From Archangium lansingense (GTDB lineage: Bacteria; Myxococcota; Myxococcia; Myxococcales; Myxococcaceae), in the NCBI RefSeq assembly GCF_026626635.1, contig NZ_JAPNKA010000001.1:806001-870000 (forward strand): a DNA stretch of 64,000 nucleotides, read 5' to 3'. Shown here piece by piece: positions 1 through 9,500 of this stretch. Each line of letters begins with the position of its first letter. Positions within the stretch are counted from its first letter, which is position 1. The notes below the pieces were generated by a model, which searched no databases, was not told the origin of the DNA, and saw nothing but the letters and a program-made list of their open reading frames with translations. Position numbers and translations under genes: made by a program.

Positions 1-1
1 C

Positions 2-103
2 GGGGTGCGCGTCTACACCAACCGAGGGACTGGCTACTGGGGCCCGCCGCTGCGCCTGGGGCCCGCGCCGGAGATCACCGAGCTGACACTCGTGAGCGCG
101 TAG
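2..103 (+). CDS. C-terminal end of a metallophosphoesterase (partial)
   Basis: The window opens inside a gene; the last 33 codons are present and end at a TAG at 101-103. The tail contains VYTNRGTGYWGPPLRLG followed by PEITELTL. This closely resembles the end of YkuE-like calcineurin-type metallophosphoesterases, where a Gly-rich 'rGlG...pvRlg.pPEit' segment closes the metal site and the last strand. The catalytic domain lies to the left of the window, so its metal ligands cannot be checked. Family assignment rests on this tail alone. Confidence 0.6.
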   Translation, partial: GVRVYTNRGTGYWGPPLRLGPAPEITELTLVSA

Positions 104-140
104 CTCGGGTGCGCACGGAGTTCACTGGCTGTCGTGGTGC

Positions 141-178
141 GAAGGGGCGCGGAGGGATGCGTTGCCCCTTCTTCCTCT
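141..178 (+). terminator. Hairpin terminator after the metallophosphoesterase gene
   Basis: An 8-bp perfect inverted repeat, GAAGGGGC (141-148) and GCCCCTTC (164-171), is followed by TTCCTCT. It sits 37 bp after the stop of the preceding gene and before the next start. The T tract is short, so intrinsic termination is likely but not certain. Confidence 0.5.
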
Positions 179-236
179 CCGGCGTTACCCTGCGTTCGTG
201 CCTCCCGAGTCCCAAGGCCGGGCCACCTCCGGGTCC

Positions 237-629
237 ATGCGCGTCCTCTTCGTGGCGGATGACCCCGTGCTGCGCGATACCGCCCGGCGCGAGCTGTCTC
301 CGGGCTTCGAGCTGCTCCCCGTCAACACCTTCGCCTTGGCCCTGCCCCTGCTCGACCTCGAGCCGGCTCCCACTGCTGTCATCATCGACCTGGGACTGGC
401 GGACGCCAAGGGGGCGTCGGGCTTCCTCGCCATCCTCGTGGAGCGGGGCTACTCCGGCCCGCGCATCCTCCTGTCCGGCAAGTTCCGCCCGGAGGAGGCC
501 TCCACCCTCAGCCAGGCCAGCATCATCCATTTCGCGCTCGCCACGCCCTGGGCCCCCGGCGAGCTGCGCGCCTTCGTGGAGGCCGCGCTCGGCTTCCGCC
601 CCTTCCCGAGCGCCCTGCACGCCATCTGA
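237..629 (+). CDS. Receiver-domain protein, degenerate stand-alone response regulator
   Basis: A 130-residue protein made only of a CheY-like receiver fold. The start at 237 begins directly with beta-1 (MRVLFVADDP), giving the acidic pair; an in-frame ATG at 162 would add a Pro-rich stretch with no receiver character. The phosphoacceptor Asp is in AVIIDLGL and a Ser follows beta-4 (ILLSGKF). At beta-5 the usual Lys-Pro is replaced by ALATPW, so the invariant Lys is missing. That Lys normally couples phosphorylation to the conformational switch. No output domain is present. The downstream DUF2062 gene is on the same strand, 129 bp away. It may be a pseudo-receiver or a partner-binding scaffold. 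Confidence 0.6.
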   Translation: MRVLFVADDPVLRDTARRELSPGFELLPVNTFALALPLLDLEPAPTAVIIDLGLADAKGASGFLAILVERGYSGPRILLSGKFRPEEASTLSQASIIHFALATPWAPGELRAFVEAALGFRPFPSALHAI

Positions 630-758
630 TGGCTGGTGGCAGGCAACCCATCGAGCCCCATCACGACGTCCTGCGCGCGCGCGGGCTTCGCATTATCCTG
701 GCGCTGGTTCCGAAGAGATTCGGTCTGCGAAGAGTGGTGCCCCGTGCTGTCGTGGTGG

Positions 759-1298
759 ATGGTTGCCAAGAGGAAGTTCCGGCGCGCTCGCGTGCGATTG
801 CTACGCGGCACGGGTGCCCCGGCTGAGATCGCCGGTGGCATGGCGCTCGGGTTGTTCGTCGCCCTGCTGCCCATCCTGGGCCTGCAACTCCCCCTGGCCC
901 TCGCCGTCGCCGAGCTGGTGCGTCGGCTGACGCGCTTCCAGCTCTCTCGCGTCGCCGCCGCCGCGGGTGTGTGGATCAACAACCCCGTCACCGCCGCTCC
1001 CGTCTACGGCCTGTGCTACCTCATTGGCCGCCCCATCGCGCACCGTCTCCTCCCCACTCCCCCGGGGCAGCAGGTGGCGACTGAGGCCGGGGCGCTCGAC
1101 CTGAGCGCGCTCTCCCTCTCCGGCCCCGATGCGCTCGAGGCGGGGCTCGGTCTTGTCATCGGTGGCGTCCTGCTGGGTGCGCCCACCGCATGGCTTGGCT
1201 ACCGCATCACCTACGGCATGGTGTCCCGCCACCAGGCCCACCGTCAGGAGCGCCGGGCCCGCAGGGCTCGCGGCCTGAAGCTCGCCCCCGAGGCGTGA
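759..1298 (+). CDS. DUF2062 family membrane protein
   Basis: A 179-residue protein when started at ATG 759 (MVAKRKFRRARVRLL), which gives the basic leader usual for DUF2062 proteins; an upstream in-frame ATG at 636 adds non-conserved residues. It has an amphipathic segment, then GGMALGLFVALLPILGLQ and a second hydrophobic stretch, the paired-helix pattern with a conserved 'Asn-Asn-Pro-x-Thr' turn (WINNPVTAAPVY). A third hydrophobic helix (LGLVIGGVLLGAP) precedes a strongly basic tail. The family lies in the inner membrane and its biochemical role is unknown; some relatives are fused to glycosyltransferases. Gene context gives no firm partner. Confidence 0.75.
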   Translation: MVAKRKFRRARVRLLRGTGAPAEIAGGMALGLFVALLPILGLQLPLALAVAELVRRLTRFQLSRVAAAAGVWINNPVTAAPVYGLCYLIGRPIAHRLLPTPPGQQVATEAGALDLSALSLSGPDALEAGLGLVIGGVLLGAPTAWLGYRITYGMVSRHQAHRQERRARRARGLKLAPEA

Positions 1299-1306
1299 CC
1301 CATATT

Positions 1307-1328
1307 CCCTCTCCCGAGGGGCGAGGGG
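1307..1328. repeat. Intergenic palindromic repeat, copy 1
   Basis: CCCTCTCCC followed by an imperfect complementary GGGGCGAGGGG lies just after the DUF2062 stop. Related copies lie at 13735-13772 and, on the other strand, at 31938-31978. All three are strictly intergenic. Confidence 0.45.
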
Positions 1329-1409
1329 AAATGGCCGCGGGTAGGTTGTCAGTGCATGTTCCTAGGGCACTTCTTTGCGGACCTGCCTGAAAGGACAACC
1401 CGGCCGCCC

Positions 1410-3242
1410 ATGAACCGAGCCTCGCTCCTGTTCGTCCTGCTCGTCGTCCCGGCCTGTGCCACCGCTCCCGCCTCCGTCCCGGCTGCCTCTCCCGAGGCCC
1501 CCGCCCCCTCCGCGTCGGCCCCCGCGCCCTCCGAGGACGCCCGGCTCGCAGCCCTCCTCGAGGAGGACTGGCAGTGGCGCCTGCGCGAGAACCCCCTGTT
1601 CGCCACCGCCATCGGCGACTCGCGTTATGACGATCGGCTGACGGATCTCTCCTTCGAGGCCATCGACCGGCGCGAGCAGCATGCGCTCGACGTGCGGCGC
1701 CAGCTCCAGGGCATCGACCCCGCCCGGCTCTCCGAGTCCTCCCGGCTCGACTACCAGCTCTTCCTGCGCGAGCTGGAGGAGTCCATCGAGGGTCAGCGCT
1801 TCCCCACCGAGTACCTTCAACTCTCCCAGCTCGGTGGGCCCCACACGCTCCTGCCCGAGCTGGCCCTCTCCATGCCTCGGGCCACGGTGAAGAACCACGA
1901 GGACTTTCTCCAGCGCATGAAGCTCCTGCCCGTCTACGTGGAGCAGAGCATCGCGCTGATGCGCAAGGGCGCCGAGGCCGGCATCACTCCGCCCCGCGTC
2001 ACCCTGCGCGAGGTGGCGGGCCTCCTCCAGAAGCAGCTCGTCGACGACCCCACGAAGAGCCCCATCTACCTCAACGCCTTCGCCTCCTTCCCCGCCTCGA
2101 TTCCTCCCGAGGACCAGGCCCGGCTGCGCGAGCAGGCCATCGTCGCCCTGAGAGAGTCCGTGCTCCCCGCCTACCGCGAGCTGCACCGCTTCTTCGTGAG
2201 CGAGTACCTGCCGCGCACCCGCGAGACCATCGGCCTGTCCGCTGTCCCCGAAGGCGCGGCCTGGTACGCGTGGAACGTGCGCCGGCTGACCACCACGGAC
2301 CTGTCGCCCGAGCAGATTCACGAGCTGGGGCTCTCCGAGGTGGCGCGCATCCGCGCCGAGATGGAGCAGGTGAAGGCCCAGGCCGGCTTCAAGGGAAACC
2401 TCCCCGCGTTCTTCCACTTCCTGCGCACCGACCCGCGCTTCTTCTTCGACAGCCGGGACGCGCTGCTCGTCGCCTACCGCGACATCTCCAAGCGCATCGA
2501 CCCCGAGCTGCCCCGCCTCTTCGGCCGTCTGCCCCGGCTGCCCTATGGCGTCTTCCCCGTGCCCGAGTACTCCGAGAAGACGCAGACGACCGCCTACTAC
2601 ATGCGCGGCTCCCAGGCGGCGGGGCGCGCCGGGCGCTACTACGCCAACACGTATGACCTGAAGTCCCGCCCCAAGTGGGAGATGGAGGCCCTCTCGCTCC
2701 ACGAGGCCGTGCCCGGCCACCACCTGCAAATCTCCCTCATGCAGGAGCTGGAGGCGCTGCCAGCGTTCCGCCGCTACGGGGGCTACACCGCCTTCGTCGA
2801 GGGCTGGGGGCTGTATGCCGAGTCGCTCGGGTCCGAGCTGGGGCTGTACCGGGATCCGTACGCGAGGTTCGGCCAGCTCACCTATGAGATGTGGCGCGCC
2901 GTCCGGCTCGTGGTGGACACCGGCATGCACGCCAAGAGGTGGACGCGCGAGCAGGCCATCCAGTTCTTCAAGGACAACGCCAGCAAGACGGAGCACGACA
3001 TCACCGTCGAGGTGGACCGCTACCTCGTCTGGCCCGGGCAGGCCCTGGCCTACAAGCTGGGCGAGCTGAAGCTGAAGGAACTGCGCGCTCTCGCCACCCA
3101 GGAGCTGGGCCCCCGCTTCGACGTGCGCGCCTTCCATGACGAGGTGCTGGGACAGGGCGCCCTGCCGCTGTCCTTCCTGGAGGCCCGGGTGAAATCCTGG
3201 GTGGAGCGTCAGAAGGCGACGGTGTCGGGTCCAGTGCGGTAG
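1410..3242 (+). CDS. DUF885 family lipoprotein, putative metal-dependent hydrolase
   Basis: A 610-residue lipoprotein. The start at 1410 gives MNRASLLFVLLVVPAC, a signal peptide with lipobox ending in Cys, then an Ala/Pro/Ser-rich linker. The mature part matches DUF885: early 'NPLFATAIGDSRYDDRL', a long helical body, and the family signature HEAVPGHHLQ around residues 430-440 followed by FVEGWGLYAESLG. The HExxPGHH and EGW elements are thought to build a gluzincin-like metal site, so a peptidase or hydrolase role on the envelope is inferred. DUF885 proteins are common and often multicopy in myxobacteria. The length is typical for the family. It is monocistronic by spacing. Confidence 0.85.
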   Translation: MNRASLLFVLLVVPACATAPASVPAASPEAPAPSASAPAPSEDARLAALLEEDWQWRLRENPLFATAIGDSRYDDRLTDLSFEAIDRREQHALDVRRQLQGIDPARLSESSRLDYQLFLRELEESIEGQRFPTEYLQLSQLGGPHTLLPELALSMPRATVKNHEDFLQRMKLLPVYVEQSIALMRKGAEAGITPPRVTLREVAGLLQKQLVDDPTKSPIYLNAFASFPASIPPEDQARLREQAIVALRESVLPAYRELHRFFVSEYLPRTRETIGLSAVPEGAAWYAWNVRRLTTTDLSPEQIHELGLSEVARIRAEMEQVKAQAGFKGNLPAFFHFLRTDPRFFFDSRDALLVAYRDISKRIDPELPRLFGRLPRLPYGVFPVPEYSEKTQTTAYYMRGSQAAGRAGRYYANTYDLKSRPKWEMEALSLHEAVPGHHLQISLMQELEALPAFRRYGGYTAFVEGWGLYAESLGSELGLYRDPYARFGQLTYEMWRAVRLVVDTGMHAKRWTREQAIQFFKDNASKTEHDITVEVDRYLVWPGQALAYKLGELKLKELRALATQELGPRFDVRAFHDEVLGQGALPLSFLEARVKSWVERQKATVSGPVR

Positions 3243-3528
3243 CTGGGCACTCCCGAGCACCTTGGCACACCTCGTACTCCCAGGACTCCCTGTCTGCTCC
3301 CCGGCCAGGAGGGGTCGATATTCCGTCCTGGCTGTAGAACAGGGGCAAAAATGCTGGTGTCGCCTTTCAACCTACATGAACGGTGGATCTACGCTTTTCG
3401 ACAGGTGACACATTCGTCACTTGGGAAGCCCTCCCGTGGTGACTGGACGTTCCGGCGAGGGCGCCGGGGCACTCCCCAGGCCTCCAGGGGAGCTCCCACC
3501 GCGCTGTCGTAAGAGGGAGCCCCCCCAC

Positions 3529-6500
3529 GTGAGAAGGTTGGTTGCCACGCTGTCCGGGCTGGCACTGGTGTTGTCTGGAACCGGTGCCGCTGCTCGGAAG
3601 TTGCCGAACTACGATGCATTGCAGGACGCGAAGCCCGCGGGTCGAGTCTCCGCTGGCTTCAAGTCCGTCGATAACCCGGGTGTGCGCGTCGCCCATCAGG
3701 ACGAGCGGACCCATTCACCCACGTTCATCTGGGTCAACAAAGTTGGAGGCCAGACGAAGCTGGCCGCGAAGTACGCGCGGATGGCGCCCGAGCAGGCCGC
3801 TCAGGTGCAGCTCGCGGACCACGCCCCCCTCTATGGTTTGAGCTCCTTCGAGTCGGCGGGCGCGCGGGTGGTCTCCGTCAGCCAGGGCTCCCGCGGGACC
3901 AAGGTGGTGACGATCGGCCAGGAGGCCGCGGGGCTGGAGGTCTTCCGGCAGTCCCTCAAGCTGCTGCTGAACCGCAACAACGAGGTGGTGGCCATCTCCG
4001 GCACCCTCTCCAAGCACGTCTCCTCGGACGTGCCCGCCGCGCGCGTGCGCTTCCAGGTGCCCGCCGCCGACGCCGTCTCCATTGCCTACAAGGACCTGAC
4101 CGGGCATGCGCTGGACGGGAGCCTGCTCTCGCAGCTGAACACGAAGCAGCAGGACGGCGGCCAGTACACGCACTACTCGCTGGCCTCCTACGCGCGCCCG
4201 CTGGAGCAGGACCTGGTCATCCCGGCCCGCGTGAAGCAGGTGCTCTACTCGCTGCCCAACGCGCTGGTGCCCGCGTACTACGTGGAGCTCAACACGGGCA
4301 GCCCGGAGAGCAAGGAGTCGGACTACTACGCCTATGTCGTGTCCGCGGTCGATGGCCGGCTGCTGATGCGCAACAACCTGACGGCGGACGCGGACTACAG
4401 CTACCGCGTCTTCGCGGACCCCACGCCGCCGTACACCCCGCATGACGGCCCCGCGGGCAACAACGCCACGCCACACCCCACGGCAGTGGTGGAAGACGCC
4501 TACCGCCCGCCGTTCGTGGCCCCCGCCCTGGTCACCCTGCAGAACGCCCCCTTCAGCCAGAACGATCCCTGGCTGCCGGACGGCGCCACGGTGACGACCG
4601 GTAACAACGTGGACGCGTACGCGGACCTCGTCGCGCCGGACAACTACCAGGCTGGTGACCTCCGCCCCACCATCACCGCGCCGGGCGTGTTCGACCGGAC
4701 CATGCTGTTCGACATCCAGCCGAACGCCAACGCGGAGCAGATCGCCGCGGCCACCACCAGCCTGTTCTTCGTGAACAACTGGCTGCACGACTGGTACTAC
4801 GACTCGGGCTTCGACGAGGCCTCCGGCAACGCGCAGAGCAACAACTTCGGCCGCGGCGGCCTGGGCAACGACGCCATCCGCGCGCAGGCGCAGGACTACG
4901 GTGGCACCAACAACGCCAACATGCAGACGCCGGCGGACGGTGCGTCCCCGATCATGCAGATGTACCTCTTCTCCGGTCCGCGCAACTCGCGCCTGACGGT
5001 CAACGCGCCCGCTCCGGTCGCGGGTGACTACCGGGCGGGTATCGCCGCGGCCTTCGGTCCGCAGACCTTCGACATCTCCGGCGACGTGGTGCTGGGCCTG
5101 GACGACAGCAACGCCACGGGCCCCTCCACCGGCGATGCGTGCACCCCGCTGACGAACGCGGCGGAAGTGGCCGGGAAGATCGCCTTCGTGGACCGTGGCT
5201 CGTGCAACTTCACCGCGAAGATGCAGAACGTGCAGGCCGCGGGCGCCATCGGCGTCATCGTCGCGGACAACCTGCCCGGCTATCTCACGGACCTGGGCGG
5301 CACCGTGGATGGCATCACCATCCCCGCGCTGCGCCTCACGCTGGATGACGCCAACAGGCTGCGCGGCAGCATTCCCGGGCTCAACGTGCGGATGTTCCGC
5401 GGGCTGACCACCAACGTGGACGGCACGGTGGACAACGTCATCGTGGCGCACGAGTGGGGCCACTACATCAGCAACCGCCTCATCGGGAACTCGAACGGTC
5501 TGGCCAACAACCAGGGCCGCTCCATGGGCGAGGGCTGGGGTGACTTCACCGCGCTGCTGATGGTGACGCGCCCGGAGGACATCAACGTCCCCTCCAACGC
5601 GAACTGGACGGGTGCCTACGGCGCGGCTGAGTACGCGACGCGTGGCATCTCCCCGGACTCCGCGTTCTTCGGCATCCGCCGGGTGACGTACTCGGCGGAC
5701 ATGAGCAAGAACGCCCTGACGTTCCACCACATCCAGGACGGCGTGGCGCTGCCCAACACGGCGCCCATTGCCCCGGGCGGCCTCAACTCCGAGGTGCACA
5801 ACTCGGGCGAGGTGTGGGCCACCATGCTGTGGGAGTGCTACGTGGCGCTCCTGCGTGCGCATCCGTTCCAGGAGGCGCAGGACCGCATGAAGAGCTACCT
5901 GGTGAACGGGTACAAGCTGACGCCCGTGCTACCGACCTTCCTCGAGGCGCGTGACGCGGTGCTCGCGGCGGCCTATGCCAACGACCCGGCCGACGGCCTG
6001 CGCCTCTGGGCGGCCTTCGCCAGGCGCGGTGCGGGCGTGGGCGCGGTAGCCCCGGACCGCTACTCCATCGACCACGCTGGTGTGGTGGAGAGCTTCGCGC
6101 TGGGCACGAACGTGGAGTTCGTCAATTCCTCCTTCGCCGACTCCGCGACCACTCCGGGCGACTCGGACGGCATCCTCGACAACGGGGAGACGGGCGAAGT
6201 GCGAATCACCGTGCGGAACAACGGCTCCGAGCCGGCCCGCGGCACCAGCGTCACCGTCTTCTCGTCCACTCCGGGGGTGACGGTGGGCAACCGCGGCTCG
6301 GTCGTGTTCCCGGAGATTCCGATTGGCGGTATGGCCACGGCGTCCGTGCCCGTGTCGCTCAATGGCGCGTCGACGGCACAGCGGGTCGACTTCAACTTCG
6401 CCCTGCGTGACGACGGTCAGGCCGTTCCGGGCGACAAGACGGACTCGCTGGCCTTCAAGGCGAACTACGACGAGTTGCCCGCCGCCACCGCCACGGAGAG

Positions 6501-9500
6501 CGTGGAGGCCAGGGTGCTGCCGTGGGGCAACGACTTCGATCCCGCGCTGACGCCGGGCGGCTTCGGCATCGTCGAGTTCGCCGACCTCAACCGGACCTTC
6601 TATGGCCCGAACTTTGGGGCCCCGTCGGACATCCGCCTCATCACCCCGCCGCTCAATGTGAGCGCCACCAACCCGCTCGTCCTCTCCTTCCGTCATGCCT
6701 ATGACTTCGAGGCGGACGTCACCGGTGCGTACGACGGCGCCGTCATCGAGCTCTCCAACGATGGAGGAGCGACGTGGGTGGACATCGGTGCTCCCCTGTA
6801 CAACGGCAGGCTCGTCACCTACAGCGGCAACTTCAACCCGCTGAAGGGCCGCAACGCCATCGTGGGCTCCAGCGCGAACTTCCCCGAGTTCGTGTTCGCG
6901 ACGCTGAACCTGGGGACGACCTACGCGGGCCAGACGGTGCAGATCCGCTTCCGGATTGGCTCGGACAACGCCGCCGCCTTCACGGGCTGGGTGCTGGACG
7001 ACCTGTCCTTCTCCGGTATCACCAACACCCCGTTCACGAAGATCTGCGATGACAGTGGGATCTGCGTGAACACCCCCCCGACGGTGTCGGCCGGCCCGGA
7101 CATGACGGCCAACGAGCGGATGACGGTGTCCCTCAACGGTAGCGCCGTCGACATGGATGGCGACGCGCTCACCTATGCCTGGGCGCAGGTGTCCGGCCCG
7201 GTGGTGACGCTCTCCGGAGACAATACGCTCACTCCGTCCTTCACCGCCCCCGACGTGAGCATCGCCAGCAACGTGGTGCTGCGGCTGAGCGTCAGCGACG
7301 GCACCTCCACGGTCTCCGACACCGTGAGCGTGAACGTGAGGAACGCCAACCGCGTGCCCACCGTGAACGCGGGCGTGGATGGCTCCGCCGACGAGCGCAC
7401 CACCTACACGCTGTCCGGCTCCGCGAGCGACGCGGATGGCGACACGCTGAGCTACCTCTGGACGCAGGTGTCCGGTACGCCCGTGGCGCTGCGCGACTAC
7501 GACAAGGCGACCGCTACCTTCGTCACGCCGGAGATCGCGTTCGACGAGATGCTCACCTTCACGCTGACGGTGAGCGATGGCAATGAGAGCATCAGCGACA
7601 CGGTGGACGTGGTGGTCCGCCAGGTCAACCGCGCGCCGATGGTGACGGCTTCGTCCGTGACGGTGGACGAGCGCAGCACCGCTACCCTCCAGGCCACGGC
7701 CTCGGATGCGGACGGTGACTCGCTGACCTACGCCTGGACGCAGCTGTCCGGCACGCCGGTGGTGCTCTCGGGCGCCAACACGGCGACGGCCACCTTCTCC
7801 GCGGGCGAGGTGAGCGCCGACAGCGTGCTCACCTTCCGCGTGACGGTGAGCGACGGCCAGGCCTCGGCCTCCCACGACGTGGTGGTGGACGTGCGCAACG
7901 TCAACGTCGCGCCCACGGTGAACGCGGGCCTCGACGGCACCGTCAACGAGCGCGCCAGCTACACGCTGAGCGGCTCGGCGAGCGACGCGGATGGCGACAC
8001 CCTCAGCTACTCCTGGGTGCAGGTGTCCGGTACCCCGGTGGGGCTGTCCGGTGCCAACTCGGCCTCGGCCACCTTCACCGCGCCGGAGACGGCTTCCGGT
8101 GAGACGCTCACCTTCGTCCTCACGGTGAGCGACGGCAAGGCGAGCGCCAGCGACACGGTGAACGTGGTGGTCAACAACGTGAACCGCGCCCCGGTGGTGA
8201 CGGCGTCCTCCGTGACGGTGGACGAGCGCAGCACGGCCACGCTCCAGGCCACGGGCTCGGATGTGGACGGCGATGCGCTGACCTACGCCTGGACGCAGCT
8301 GTCCGGCACGCCGGTGGTGCTCTCGGGCGCCAACACGGCCACGGCCAGCTTCTCCACGGGCGAGGTGAGCGCCGACAGCATGCTCACCTTCCGCGTGACG
8401 GTGAGCGATGGTCAGGCCACCGCCAGCCACGACGTGACGGTGACGGTGCGTCAGGTCAACGCCGCGCCCACGGTGAACGCGGGTGTGGACGGCTCCGTCA
8501 ACGAGCGCACCAGCTACACGCTGAGCGGCTCCGCGAGCGACGCCGACGGCGACACGCTCAGCTACTCCTGGGTGCAGGTGTCTGGCACTCCGGTGGCGCT
8601 GTCGGGTGCCAACTCGGCCTCGGCCACCTTCACCGCGCCGGAGACGGCTTCCGGTGAGACGCTCTCCTTCACCCTGACGGTGAGCGACGGCAAGCTGTCG
8701 GCCAGCGACACGGTGAACGTGGTGGTCAACAACGTGAACCGTGCTCCGGTGGTGACGGCTTCGTCCGTGACGGTGGACGAGCGCAGCACCGCCACCCTCC
8801 AGGCCGCGGGCTCGGATGCGGACGGTGACTCGCTGACCTACGCCTGGACGCAGCTCACGGGGACGCCGGTCACGCTCTCGGGCGCTGACACGGCGACGGC
8901 CACCTTCTCCACGGGCGAGGTGAGCGCCGACGAAGTGCTCACCTTCCGCGTGACGGTGAGCGATGGCCAGGCCACGGCCTCCCACGACGTGGTGGTGGAC
9001 GTGCGCAACGTCAACGTCGCGCCCACGGTGAACGCGGGCCTCGACGGCACTGTCGATGAGCGTGGCTTCTACATGCTGTCCGGCTCGGCGAGCGACGCGG
9101 ATGGCGACACGCTCAGCTACACCTGGGTGCAGGTGTCCGGCACTCCGGTGGCGCTGTCGGGTGCCACCTCGTCCTTTGCCTTCTTCGACGCGCCGGAGAC
9201 GGTCTCCGGTGAGACGCTCACCTTCATGCTGACGGTGAGCGACGGCAAGGCGAGCGCCAGCGACACGGTGGACGTGGTGGTCAACAACGTGAACCTTGCC
9301 CCGGTGGTGGTGGCTCCGGACCTGTGGGTGAGCGAGCGGAGCACCGCGACCCTCGATGCCTTTGGTGTCGACCCGGACGGCGATCCGCTGACCTACACCT
9401 GGACGCAGCTCACGGGCACGCCGGTGGTGCTCTCGGGTGCGGACACGGCGATTGCCACCTTCTCGACGGGCGAGGTGAGCGCCGACACCGTGCTCACCTT

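Noticed and set aside
3421-3528. Upstream ATG start of the M36 protease
   Set aside because: It would place 36 Pro/Arg-rich residues before the signal peptide; GTG 3529 has a ribosome-binding site and begins the signal peptide.
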